Shown: positions 11,598-23,100 of the stretch, one piece after another
Layout: the number at the start of each line of letters is the position of its first letter
Numbering within the stretch: the first letter of the stretch is position 1
Source of the DNA: Shinisaurus crocodilurus
Lineage: Eukaryota > Chordata > Lepidosauria > Squamata > Shinisauridae
NCBI GenBank assembly: GCA_021292165.1
Contig: CM037877.1
Location: forward strand, 213,404,716 to 213,468,715
DNA length: 64,000 nt
Direction: 5' to 3'
Made by a program: the position numbers and the translations under genes
Notes under the pieces: model-generated
The model's input: only the letters and a program-made list of their open reading frames with translations
Told to the model about the DNA's origin: nothing
Database searches by the model: none

Positions 11598-14500
11598 ATG
11601 AGTATTTGGAAGTTAAAAAGTGATGCACCATTTTTAACAATGCAGATTGGAGAACAAAGGTTTTCATGCTTAGTAGACACAGGTGCTACAAAATCCATGC
11701 TTGTAGATTCAGCTAAGAAATTGCCCAAATCAAGGCAAGGGGAACGTATTATGGGGATTGAGGGAAACCCTGAATGGCAACCCCTCAGCAAAGATGTACA
11801 GGTTCAATTAGGTCCCCTAACCACCAAACACCAATTTGTACTAATGGAAAATGGTCCTGTTAATTTGTTGGGTCGTGATTTGTTGTGTAAACTGAGGGCT
11901 ACAATAAAATGTAGTCCCAATGAAATCTGGGTCTCAATGCCATCTAGTAGTCTCGTGGCATTTGTTGGATCTCTTGGGGATGAAGATAAACAGGGCCTTC
12001 CGCCTGTATTGGCTTCGGTACCAGCAGAATATTGGGCAGAAGGCTCAGAAGAAGTCGGACTCTTAAGGTCTGCTTCTCCGGTTCAAATAGAAGTAAGACA
12101 GGATATGTTGCCCCCTCGGGTAAAGCAATATCCCATCCCTCGAGAAGCAATAAGTGCTATAGACTCTTTGATTGAAAAACTGAAAAAGCAAAAGGTTTTA
12201 GTTGAATGTATGTCTCCTTGTAATACCCCAATCATGCCAGTAAAGAAAAAGACTGCTCCAAGGGAGGCTCCAGCATATCGGCTGGTGCAAGACCTCCGAC
12301 GAATTAATGAGTATGTTGTGGCCCGTCATTCTGTCGTGCCAAATCCAACCCTCATTACATCTCAAATTCCTGCCTCCTCACGGGTATATACAGTCATAGA
12401 CTTGAGTTCAGCTTTTTTTAGCATCCCTCTGCATCAAGATTCCCAGTATTTGTTTGCCTTCACCTGGGGGGGGGGGCAAGGCCAAGGGTCAGGTCAGCTC
12501 TGCTGGACCCGACTCCCCCAAGGGTTTGTTCAGAGCCCAAGTATATTTTCTGGAATTTTGCACAAGGACTTGCAAGACGTCCATCTCCCACGTAAATCAA
12601 TCCTTGTGACTTATGTGGACGATTTGCTGTTAGCTTCTAAGGACTTTGAACAATGTCAGGAAGATTCCCTGGCGCTGGTTCATGCGCTGGGTGAAAAAGG
12701 ACATAAAATAGCGAAGAGAAAATTGCAATGGTGTAAACCCATAGTGGAATACTTAGGTCATGTTTTGGACAAAGGGGAATGTAAAATCTCCCCAAAGCGA
12801 ATTGATGCTATCAGGCAGGCAGCAGCTCCGTCTACAAAATCACAAGTAAGGGCATTGCTTGGAATGCTAGGCTACTGTAGGAGCTGGATTCCTGGGTTTG
12901 CAGAAATTGTGAAGCCATGGGTAGAGAAGACAAAAGCCAATAGCCCTGATTTAATTGAATGGACATCAGAAGATCAAAAGGCTTGGACTGAAATTCAAAG
13001 ATTATTGAGCTCAGCACCAGCGCTGGGTTTGCCAGACTATGAAAAGCCCTTTGTTTTGTACGTGCATGAGAGGAAGGGTGTGGCTTCAGGTGTGTTAACT
13101 CAGTCTTTAGGACCTTATCAGCGCCCCGTTGGTTACTATTCGGGACAATTGGATTATGTGGCTAAGGGAATGGCAAGTTGTTTGAGGTCAGTTGCTGCAA
13201 CAGCCCTTTTACTGGAAAAAACACAGGATCTAGTTCTTGGACATTCTTTAACAGTTTATGCCCCACACTCAGTGGTGGCTTTGTTACTGCAGAAGAATAC
13301 CCAACGTTTTTCAAATGCTCGATACACCAAGTATGAGTCCACCTTGCTAACAAATCCAGCTATAATTATCAAACGTTGCACAACATTAAATCCTGCTACG
13401 TTACTGCCAGATCCAACAGAAAAGGGGGTGGACGAGAGGGGGCATGACTGTTTACAAATAGTAAAGGAAGTACAGCTACCAAGGAATGATCTAAAAGACA
13501 CTCCCTTAACCCATTCAGATTTTGTGTGGTTTGTGGATGGATCATCCAGAATTGTGCAAGGGACAAGAGAGACAGGCTATGCAGTGACAGATCAATGGAA
13601 AGTAATTGAGGCAAGAAAACTCCCAGGAAATAACAGTGCACAGGCAGCTGAGCTGGTAGCTCTAGCTCGGGCATGCAAATTAGCTGTTGGAAAGATGTTG
13701 TCAGTTTACACAGACTCCAAATATGCCTTTGGTGTTTGTCATGCAACCGGAGCTTTGTGGAAAGAGAGAGGGTTCCTTACTGCCTCAGGACAGAAAGTGG
13801 CAAATGGGCCAGAGATCTTAATGCTTTTAAACAATATACATGCCCCGAGGAAGTTGGCAATCGTGCATTGCAAAGCACACACAAATAAAAAAGATCCTGT
13901 AAGCATAGGGAATGATCTGGCAGATAGGGCAGCGAAAGCTGCGGGGGGGGGAGCTCCCCTCTTTGCTATGCTGCAAGCAGCAGAAAATAGCACCTCTCTG
14001 CCAGACGCCGTATCAAATTGGCAGCAAAACGCTCCTGCTGAGGAGAAAAGGCTCTGGGAACAAGTAGGTGCAAGGAAAATACAAGGACTTTGGACTTTAC
14101 CAGATGGGAGGCTAGTTCTACCGCGTGTTGGCCTTTGGATTGTAGCCTTAGAGGAACATCAAAAGGGACACCAAGGGATAAGCGGGCTGTCAGCAGCAAT
14201 AAGCAGAGTGTGGTTTGCTCCTGGAGTACATCAAGTGTCAAAAGCCATTACTGCCGCTTGTCCTGTTTGTGCGAAGTTAAATGCTAAGGCAGCTGCTCCT
14301 GGGCCAGAAGGGGGGAGACCCTGGGTTCAACTCCCTTTTGAAGCCCTACAGATTGACTTTGCTCACATGCCAAAATGCCAAGGATTTCAAAATTTGCTTG
14401 TTTTAGTGGATCAACTATCTGGATGGGTGGAAGCTTTTCCTTGTCGAAAGGCCACTGCAATGGAAGTGGGGAAACATTTGCTCAGAGACATTGTGCCAAG

Positions 14501-15413
14501 ATTTGGGATCCCCTCCCATTTGGAATCCGACAGGCCCCCCCACTTTATTGGAACTATTATACAATATGTGGCAAAGACCATGGGCATAGAGTGGAAGCTA
14601 CATGTTCCATACCATCCTCAGTCATCAGGCCAAGTGGAGAGAATGAATGGAATACTGAAGCAAAAGATTGTTAAACTGTGTAAGAATGCAGGACTCAACT
14701 GGATCCAGGCCCTTCCTTTAGCTCTCCTGGCAGTCCGAACAAGTCCCAACCGCAGGTTCAAGCTGTCACCTTATGAACTCCTTTTTGGGAGGCCTCCCCC
14801 AGTTGGGCGAGGCGCAGTTGTTCCACATGTTTCACTCCTAGAAGGTGATGAAGCCCTTCGGGCTTACATTATAGAACTCCAACATCAGTTTAACAGGTTG
14901 AGACGTCATGTTGGAAACTCACAGACTTTGCCTTTAGATGTTTTCGCCCACAGGTTCAGAGCTGGAGATTGGGTCTACGTGCGGAAGTGGACAGCAAAAC
15001 CACTTGAAGGACTTTGGGAAGGGCCATATCTCGTCCTACTCGTGAGCCAGACAGCCTTGAAAATCGAGGGGAAAATACCGTGGATCCACTACTACACCCA
15101 TTGTGCCAGAGCTGCGCCTCCGGAATCCAGCCCCCCCAATCTGAAGGAAGGGGGGCCAGAAGTAGACGCTCGCAGAGAACAACGAAGGAGTACAGCCAGG
15201 GTTACCCACAAAGTAACCCCAGAAGCAGATGACATCACCAGGAGTACAGCCAGGGTTACTGACCAGAAAAAGGTAACCCCAGAAGCAGACGATAGCAGGC
15301 AACTTCCAGGGAGCTCCGCCCAAACCTCTGAGATTCCAGGAGTGGACAATTCCAACCAACAGACTGGGTGGACTGTGTCTCACTTGGACGGCCTCAAGCT
15401 TAAACTGTCATGA
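11598..15413 (+). CDS. pol: Proviral pol, copy 1 (open, 1271 codons)
   Basis: The frame encodes, in order: aspartic protease (LVDTGAT, active DTG at residues 27-29); reverse transcriptase (VIDLSSAF with Asp268, LPQGF at 306-310, YVDD at 339-342); RNase H (VDGSS near 646-650, Glu685, TDS at 705-707, Asp773); and integrase (H854, H858, C888, C891 zinc motif; Asp920, Asp978, Glu1014 with 35 residues between the last two). A GPY/F-like module (WEGPYLVLL) lies near the end. The C-terminus carries two copies of an RSTARVT...VTPEADD repeat. The stop overlaps the env leader start by four bases (ATGA). All catalytic residues I looked for are present, but integrase has SDRPPHF where the family more often has an N-G pair. 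Gag upstream is broken, so normal Gag-Pol synthesis is not expected. Confidence 0.93.
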   Translation: MSIWKLKSDAPFLTMQIGEQRFSCLVDTGATKSMLVDSAKKLPKSRQGERIMGIEGNPEWQPLSKDVQVQLGPLTTKHQFVLMENGPVNLLGRDLLCKLRATIKCSPNEIWVSMPSSSLVAFVGSLGDEDKQGLPPVLASVPAEYWAEGSEEVGLLRSASPVQIEVRQDMLPPRVKQYPIPREAISAIDSLIEKLKKQKVLVECMSPCNTPIMPVKKKTAPREAPAYRLVQDLRRINEYVVARHSVVPNPTLITSQIPASSRVYTVIDLSSAFFSIPLHQDSQYLFAFTWGGGQGQGSGQLCWTRLPQGFVQSPSIFSGILHKDLQDVHLPRKSILVTYVDDLLLASKDFEQCQEDSLALVHALGEKGHKIAKRKLQWCKPIVEYLGHVLDKGECKISPKRIDAIRQAAAPSTKSQVRALLGMLGYCRSWIPGFAEIVKPWVEKTKANSPDLIEWTSEDQKAWTEIQRLLSSAPALGLPDYEKPFVLYVHERKGVASGVLTQSLGPYQRPVGYYSGQLDYVAKGMASCLRSVAATALLLEKTQDLVLGHSLTVYAPHSVVALLLQKNTQRFSNARYTKYESTLLTNPAIIIKRCTTLNPATLLPDPTEKGVDERGHDCLQIVKEVQLPRNDLKDTPLTHSDFVWFVDGSSRIVQGTRETGYAVTDQWKVIEARKLPGNNSAQAAELVALARACKLAVGKMLSVYTDSKYAFGVCHATGALWKERGFLTASGQKVANGPEILMLLNNIHAPRKLAIVHCKAHTNKKDPVSIGNDLADRAAKAAGGGAPLFAMLQAAENSTSLPDAVSNWQQNAPAEEKRLWEQVGARKIQGLWTLPDGRLVLPRVGLWIVALEEHQKGHQGISGLSAAISRVWFAPGVHQVSKAITAACPVCAKLNAKAAAPGPEGGRPWVQLPFEALQIDFAHMPKCQGFQNLLVLVDQLSGWVEAFPCRKATAMEVGKHLLRDIVPRFGIPSHLESDRPPHFIGTIIQYVAKTMGIEWKLHVPYHPQSSGQVERMNGILKQKIVKLCKNAGLNWIQALPLALLAVRTSPNRRFKLSPYELLFGRPPPVGRGAVVPHVSLLEGDEALRAYIIELQHQFNRLRRHVGNSQTLPLDVFAHRFRAGDWVYVRKWTAKPLEGLWEGPYLVLLVSQTALKIEGKIPWIHYYTHCARAAPPESSPPNLKEGGPEVDARREQRRSTARVTHKVTPEADDITRSTARVTDQKKVTPEADDSRQLPGSSAQTSEIPGVDNSNQQTGWTVSHLDGLKLKLS

Positions 15414-17111
15414 GGAAAATGATTTTTCCAGTTGCCCTAATATTCTCCCTTTGGATTTACCTTTGCAGGAGGAGAACACCCCTACCTAGGGGTAGTGCGG
15501 AGTATTGCAACCAATTTCAACTTGTCGAACTGCTGGGTGTGCCAACACCTAACTCCTCAAGCAAGGGCTGAAATTTGGGCCCACCCAGTGGATACAAAGA
15601 CTTGGTTAAAGTTAAACACCACCACATGGGAACCAGATCGTCTCTGGGATAAGGATCCCAGAACCCATGGTTGGGAGGGGGTAAAACTTCCAGCCTCTAA
15701 GCCAGGGTCCCCATGGTACACAATCACTCGACTGGTGGGAAAATTTTCAATCTGCTTTGAAAGGATAAATGGCACAGGCCCAATTCTGGGGTGGGTCCCT
15801 CTCCAGCACTGTAACTTTACCATACAGACTGACTGGAACAGTCAAACTATCCAGCCTTACAATGGGAAAACTGAACTCCACATCACTTCTACTGATCAGT
15901 CCCCCAACCTCCTAGGTTACAGGTTCCCTGGGACAGATGGAGGGTATAATGGGACAAATTTTGAAGTAAAGGAAACCTGGACTAACTTCACAGTGGGAGG
16001 AGAAGTTTTCTGGATAGGTAAGAAACAAGGTCTCCTAACAAAAAACTTGTCTTTAAGTCACTCTTTACCTTGTAGTGAGTGCAGGTGTAATGAGCCTCCA
16101 TTGCTATGGCAACTGACCAAGCAATGGTATTGTTCTCAGGCCGTACCACACCAACCTTTTAAGACCAGTTTTGATGCTATACACCAAGTTCAGTGGTCAC
16201 AAAGATTTCATGGTCATGATTCAAGATGTCTAGGCACCTGGTTTTCCGTTGCCACTGACAAAGTGGCCGATTGGGACGGAAACCAATGGTGGCTAGAAGA
16301 CAGTAACCTGAATTTGGCACTAACTGGAGGGGGGAAATATTTTTTGTGTGGGAATAAAGCATACAAAGGCTTGCCTCCTTCATGGGTTGGGTGATGTGGG
16401 CTAGTGTACTTAGCATCAGACATTGACACTCGGCCAAGCATAAATGCGTCTGAAGTACTGAATCTGGGCTCTTTCATCCATCGCATCATAACTACACACA
16501 CAAAGCGTAGTGCCAACCCTCTAAGTTACTCCTTTGGGCCAGTAGGTGATTTCTTTCACTCTACCTTCCGATATTTGCTCCCTTGGTTTGGTACATATGA
16601 AATGGAAGCAGCTATCCGGAACATCTCAGCAGAACTGGAGATGGCTTTTAATGCCACAAATAAAGCCCTCCAGGATTTACAGCAGGAAATAGATGAGGTG
16701 GCTGCAGTGACACTACAAAATCGTCGTGCCTTAGACCTATTGACAGGTGCCTTGGGGGGAACATGTGCCATGTTGGGTGAGACATGTTGTTTTTATGTAA
16801 ATCAATCAGGACAGGTAGCACGAGAAGTGCAAAAGGTGAAGGAAGTTGTGCAAGTTTTCCATTCAGTCAACCACCCAGAACATGTAGACCTCCAGAGTTT
16901 GTTAGCCTCTTGGCTAGGAAATCTGTCCTGGTTATGGAAAGGTCTGTTATTTTTAGGATTATGTGTACTCTGTATTATTTTTCTTTGTTGTTGTATCCAA
17001 TGTATTCCAGGGCTTCTCCAAATGATTCGTCCTGTACGACCACAAATGTATATGCAAATACCACTAGAAGAAGCTTCAGTTCGTATTGCTCTAGAGAAGC
17101 TAGTTAATTAG
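15410..17111 (+). pseudogene. env: Disrupted env, copy 1 (SU and TM)
   Basis: A leader starting at 15410 encodes a hydrophobic signal-like peptide (MRKMIFPVALIFSLW) but in a different frame from the surface subunit, which runs open from about 15468 to a TGA at 16392-16394. SU has a CWVC motif (near 15531), the CxxC form seen in gammaretroviral SU, and several N-glycosylation sites. After the TGA the same frame continues as TM to 17111, with CX6CC (CAMLGETCC), a preceding LQNRRALDLL segment, a hydrophobic membrane span near 16930-17000 rich in Cys/Leu, and a short tail. A leader frameshift and one nonsense codon thus break it. A pyrimidine-rich acceptor-like site (tttacctttgcag, ending 15468) lies at the frame change. 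Confidence 0.85.
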
Positions 17112-17146
17112 AAATGATCCTCAGTGTGTATTTATCCACTAGGATC

Positions 17147-17157
17147 AAAGAGGGGAA
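17147..17157 (+). promoter_or_regulatory. Polypurine tract, copy 1
   Basis: The run aaagaggggaa ends exactly where LTR2 (tgtggtaa) starts, the position of a plus-strand primer site. Confidence 0.8.
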
Positions 17158-17779
17158 TGTGGTAAAATATAATTTCAGTATATGATTTCTACGGTATATA
17201 ATCACATAACTTGCAACAAATATTTCCTTTGCTTTTACTTGTACGTAATCCTATGCTACTCTGTATGTAGAAAGTTCTATCTCACATAATGAAATGTAAC
17301 ACAATGTAACACTATGATGCTAATACAAATGGCCTCTAAGGGGCCTCTTGATTTCTTGTGACCCATTGAAGTAAACCTGTGTCTAACAGTTAATTGGTAT
17401 TGAGATAAGGAGAAGTTACTTCAAAGATGCCTTTCACTCCCTAAAAACTCCTCAGTATACACAGGTCAATTAATTGTTATTTACTGCTTGAAAGAAAGAC
17501 CAGATATTGTAAAAACATAATTATGTCACAGTAGAAAGAAACAATAAGCTCACCTTATAGAATTTGTTAACATGCATGCACAAGAGTAAGATGCTTGTAG
17601 AAAGAGTATAAGAATGCTTGTATTTCTAATGGTGGATTTGTCCCACTCTGCCTAGGAGTGGAGCCATACAGCGCTGTATTAGAATAAAAAGGAATTCTTT
17701 TTACCCGCTCTGGTTGATTTATTGGACCATAAGTCAGCTGGAAAATGAACCTAGGAAGTGGCTTAACTTCCTTACCACA
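17158..17779 (+). repeat. Proviral LTR 2 (middle, shared)
   Basis: This 622-bp LTR is both the 3' LTR of copy 1 and the 5' LTR of copy 2. Over most of its length it carries LTR3-type bases; in its last 40 bp (aaaatgaacc, gtggctt) it carries LTR1-type bases. There is no target duplication around it. Confidence 0.93.
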
Positions 17780-17782
17780 ATT

Positions 17783-17800
17783 TGGCGACTCCGCCGGGAC
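17783..17800 (+). promoter_or_regulatory. Primer binding site, copy 2
   Basis: Identical to the 9226 site, again three bases after the LTR end. Confidence 0.7.
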
Positions 17801-18777
17801 CTCCAGCCCAGAGTTTTGGACATTCTTCCTCCATGACAAATTACCCAGCCAGCAATTGGTGAGTTCACCTCAATGGGTTTCTTGTAAGGGAGGAGATTGG
17901 TCCAGGATTCTGCTAAGGACGGTCTAAAAAGGGTAAACTGAATTCCGGTCTGGTAAGGCACCTAGGAGGTGGACTGACAGAGTTCAGTCACTAGGGGGAA
18001 CCAGGAACTTCTGTGTGAATCCAAGCAGCGGGCATGGTGACAGGAGTAAGGTTCCCAAACTGGAGAACAACAGGTTTTTCAAGAGGGACGCCTCTTGTCA
18101 AACAGTTCTCCTAGGATATGGGCAAAATTGAACTGAAATACCTCCTTTTCATTTTTCTCTGGGGTTTGGTTATTGCATTGTGTTATTGATATTGTGTTAT
18201 TATTATAGATATTGTGTTATTGATATTGAAAGGTATAGGATTTAGGAAAAAGGGAAACCTTCAAAGAGGGGTGGCATACATGTGCATGTGAAAATGTCAA
18301 TGTGCGTGTGTCATTAGAACCATGAACTGTTCGGTTTCTGAAGAGGCAGGGAAAGTAAGCATGGGTGTGTGTGTGTATTAGATTTATGAACTGTTACTAA
18401 TACAGACAGACCCACATCTCTCTCTCCTCCGTTTATTAGAATTTATGAGCTGATGGAATAAGGGCTGGTCCTAGGCCACAAGCTGAATACCGCCCTTCCA
18501 CCAGACAGGGTCTCCCTCCCCATTTCCCAATCTCCCTGCTGAAGAATGTATATAAGTCACTGGGACTAAATCAGGTCAAGACGCCCTGATCTCTGTTTGC
18601 GAGGGGTAAAACCCAATGACCGACAGAGCTTCAAAAGCAAGTGGGCCTGATTGAACCCCCTCCCATGATCCAGTGATGTGTGAGTGTTGTGTGTTTGTGT
18701 GTGGACTGAACAAAAAGCACTACACACCCACCAGAGTGAGGAGATCATAACGGAAGCATTCTGTGCCACAATACACC
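17801..18777 (+). other. Proviral 5' leader, copy 2
   Basis: Same sequence by eye as the copy 1 leader, including the splice-donor-like gtgagt after the PBS. No coding sequence is recognised. Confidence 0.5.
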
Positions 18778-20102
18778 ATGGGTGGGAATCAAAGTGTTCC
18801 AAAAGGGGCACCTTTAGCAATAGTGCTCCAAAAATTGGCCGCTTTACCTAGAAGTAAGACTTTGTCAAAAACACGGTTGCAAACTCTTTGTACTGAGGAA
18901 TGGCCATGCATAGGGGGAAGTACTTGGCCCAAGAATGGGTCCTGGGAAAAACAGATCCTAAGGGACCTTCAGGTAGCCCTAGAGGACAAATTCCCAGGAC
19001 AATTGGATTATTAGTATGCTTGGACAGAGGTACCTCCTACAAATAAACCCCCACCCTACCTTACTCGTCAAGTTGGTCTGTATCCACTCTTGACCAACAC
19101 GACACCAGTATATTCCTCCAGTGGCAGCAGTTGCACCGCAACTAGGAGGGGAGGGGTAGGTGATACAGGCTGGGCAGGAGGCAGTCTCTGGCCGCACAGA
19201 ACTCAGGCAGACGTATCAATACGTCCCTCTGAGTACGCAAGAAATCCTCCTGTGGCAATCCTCAACCCCAGGATTGACAGAGGACCCAGACCGTTTTGTA
19301 CAGCGTATAAAAACCATTTTTCGCTCACATAAGCCTGATTGGTCAGACACTTTGGCCATTTTAGAAGCACTCCTTCAGCCAGAACAGTACCACCGACTAA
19401 AAGCCCTTGTAAATGATGCTTTAGGAACACAGGCAATTGGGAACATCATAGCCTTCCCAAATGCTGATCCAGGCTGGGATATAACTGATGCTGCTGGGCA
19501 GGCCTTGTTTGAAAGGTTTAGGGACGTGTTGGTAACTTGTTTAGAAAAAATGGGGCGAAAAACTGTGAACTGGGCAAGGGTTAAGGAATGTTTGCAGTTG
19601 TCAGCAGAATCTCCAGCACAATTTCTGTACCGATTAAAACAACAAATCCGCTTGTTCGGAGGAATAGACCCTGAAGCCCCAGCCAATGAGCCTCTGGTGG
19701 TTTCTCTGTTTGTTGAGCATTCCCAAAAAGGATATAAGGGAATATTTTAAAAAGCATTTCCCTGGATGGCAGGGCAAAAATTTAAACGAGATCCTGACCA
19801 CTGCAAACCACGTTTTTCACACAAGGGAGGAGCTGGAGAAGAAAGAAAGGAAGAAAGAGACAGAGGCACAAGCCAAAATGTTGGGGGCTGCTATAGCACA
19901 AGGTCTTGGTTCAAGTCGAGGGGGGGGCAGAGGCCGTGGGAGAGGAAGAGGGAAAGGCTGGGCAGGAACGGACACGAGAGAAAAGATAGGACGGAATCAG
20001 TGTGGGTACTGCCGGCAGGTGGAAAAGAGAATGTCCGGTACGCCCCCAAGGTCTGCCAACAAGGGGCGCTGTAGAAGCAGTAACGAGAAGTGGGAACAGT
20101 GA
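18778..20102 (+). pseudogene. gag: Disrupted gag, copy 2
   Basis: Same start (MGGNQS), same in-frame TAG and same two frame changes as copy 1; I noticed no differences. The shared lesions show that gag was already broken before the duplication. Confidence 0.82.
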
Positions 20103-20154
20103 ACAGGAAGACTGACTAACTGAAGGAAAATTTTGTGATGCAGAGAGAGAGGGA

Positions 20155-23100
20155 ATGAGTATTTGGAAGTTAAAAAGTGATGCACCATTTTTAACAATGC
20201 AGATTGGAGAACAAAGGTTTTCATGCTTAGTAGACACAGGTGCTACAAAATCCATGCTTGTAGATTCAGCTAAGAAATTGCCCAAATCAAGGCAAGGGGA
20301 ACGTATTATGGGGATTGAGGGAAACCCTGAATGGCAACCCCTCAGCAAAGATGTACAGGTTCAATTAGGTCCCCTAACCACCAAACACCAATTTGTACTA
20401 ATGGAAAATGGTCCTGTTAATTTGTTGGGTCGTGATTTGTTGTGTAAACTGAGGGCTACAATAAAATGTAGTCCCAATGAAATCTGGGTCTCAATGCCAT
20501 CTAGTAGTCTCGTGGCATTTGTTGGATCTCTTGGGGATGAAGATAAACAGGGCCTTCCGCCTGTATTGGCTTCGGTACCAGCAGAATATTGGGCAGAAGG
20601 CTCAGAAGAAGTCGGACTCTTAAGGTCTGCTTCTCCGGTTCAAATAGAAGTAAGACAGGATATGTTGCCCCCTCGGGTAAAGCAATATCCCATCCCTCGA
20701 GAAGCAATAAGTGCTATAGACTCTTTGATTGAAAAACTGAAAAAGCAAAAGGTTTTAGTTGAATGTATGTCTCCTTGTAATACCCCAATCATGCCAGTAA
20801 AGAAAAAGACTGCTCCAAGGGAGGCTCCAGCATATCGGCTGGTGCAAGACCTCCGACGAATTAATGAGTATGTTGTGGCCCGTCATTCTGTCGTGCCAAA
20901 TCCAACCCTCATTACATCTCAAATTCCTGCCTCCTCACGGGTATATACAGTCATAGACTTGAGTTCAGCTTTTTTTAGCATCCCTCTGCATCAAGATTCC
21001 CAGTATTTGTTTGCCTTCACCTGGGGGGGGGGGCAAGGCCAAGGGTCAGGTCAGCTCTGCTGGACCCGACTCCCCCAAGGGTTTGTTCAGAGCCCAAGTA
21101 TATTTTCTGGAATTTTGCACAAGGACTTGCAAGACGTCCATCTCCCACGTAAATCAATCCTTGTGACTTATGTGGACGATTTGCTGTTAGCTTCTAAGGA
21201 CTTTGAACAATGTCAGGAAGATTCCCTGGCGCTGGTTCATGCGCTGGGTGAAAAAGGACATAAAATAGCGAAGAGAAAATTGCAATGGTGTAAACCCATA
21301 GTGGAATACTTAGGTCATGTTTTGGACAAAGGGGAATGTAAAATCTCCCCAAAGCGAATTGATGCTATCAGGCAGGCAGCAGCTCCGTCTACAAAATCAC
21401 AAGTAAGGGCATTGCTTGGAATGCTAGGCTACTGTAGGAGCTGGATTCCTGGGTTTGCAGAAATTGTGAAGCCATGGGTAGAGAAGACAAAAGCCAATAG
21501 CCCTGATTTAATTGAATGGACATCAGAAGATCAAAAGGCTTGGACTGAAATTCAAAGATTATTGAGCTCAGCACCAGCGCTGGGTTTGCCAGACTATGAA
21601 AAGCCCTTTGTTTTGTACGTGCATGAGAGGAAGGGTGTGGCTTCAGGTGTGTTAACTCAGTCTTTAGGACCTTATCAGCGCCCCGTTGGTTACTATTCGG
21701 GACAATTGGATTATGTGGCTAAGGGAATGGCAAGTTGTTTGAGGTCAGTTGCTGCAACAGCCCTTTTACTGGAAAAAACACAGGATCTAGTTCTTGGACA
21801 TTCTTTAACAGTTTATGCCCCACACTCAGTGGTGGCTTTGTTACTGCAGAAGAATACCCAACGTTTTTCAAATGCTCGATACACCAAGTATGAGTCCACC
21901 TTGCTAACAAATCCAGCTATAATTATCAAACGTTGCACAACATTAAATCCTGCTACGTTACTGCCAGATCCAACAGAAAAGGGGGTGGACGAGAGGGGGC
22001 ATGACTGTTTACAAATAGTAAAGGAAGTACAGCTACCAAGGAATGATCTAAAAGACACTCCCTTAACCCATTCAGATTTTGTGTGGTTTGTGGATGGATC
22101 ATCCAGAATTGTGCAAGGGACAAGAGAGACAGGCTATGCAGTGACAGATCAATGGAAAGTAATTGAGGCAAGAAAACTCCCAGGAAATAACAGTGCACAG
22201 GCAGCTGAGCTGGTAGCTCTAGCTCGGGCATGCAAATTAGCTGTTGGAAAGATGTTGTCAGTTTACACAGACTCCAAATATGCCTTTGGTGTTTGTCATG
22301 CAACCGGAGCTTTGTGGAAAGAGAGAGGGTTCCTTACTGCCTCAGGACAGAAAGTGGCAAATGGGCCAGAGATCTTAATGCTTTTAAACAATATACATGC
22401 CCCGAGGAAGTTGGCAATCGTGCATTGCAAAGCACACACAAATAAAAAAGATCCTGTAAGCATAGGGAATGATCTGGCAGATAGGGCAGCGAAAGCTGCG
22501 GGGGGGGGGGAGCTCCCCTCTTTGCTATGCTGCAAGCAGCAGAAAATAGCGCCTCTCTGCCAGACGCCGTATCAAATTGGCAGCAAAACGCTCCTGCTTA
22601 GGAGAAAAGGCTCTGGGAACAAGTAGGTGCAAGGAAAATACAAGGACTTTGGACTTTACCAGATGGGAGGCTAGTTCTACCGCGTGTTGGCCTTTGGATT
22701 GTAGCCTTAGAGGAACATCAAAAGGGACACCAAGGGATAAGCGGGCTGTCAGCAGCAATAAGCAGAGTGTGGTTTGCTCCTGGAGTACATCAAGTGTCAA
22801 AAGCCATTACTGCCGCTTGTCCTGTTTGTGCGAAGTTAAATGCTAAGGCAGCTGCTCCTGGGCCAGAAGGGGGGAGACCCTGGGTTCAACTCCCTTTTGA
22901 AGCCCTACAGATTGACTTTGCTCACATGCCAAAATGCCAAGGATTTCAAAATTTGCTTGTTTTAGTGGATCAACTATCTGGATGGGTGGAAGCTTTTCCT
23001 TGTCGAAAGGCCACTGCAATGGAAGTGGGGAAACATTTGCTCAGAGACATTGTGCCAAGATTTGGGATCCCCTCCCATTTGGAATCCGACAGGCCCCCCC

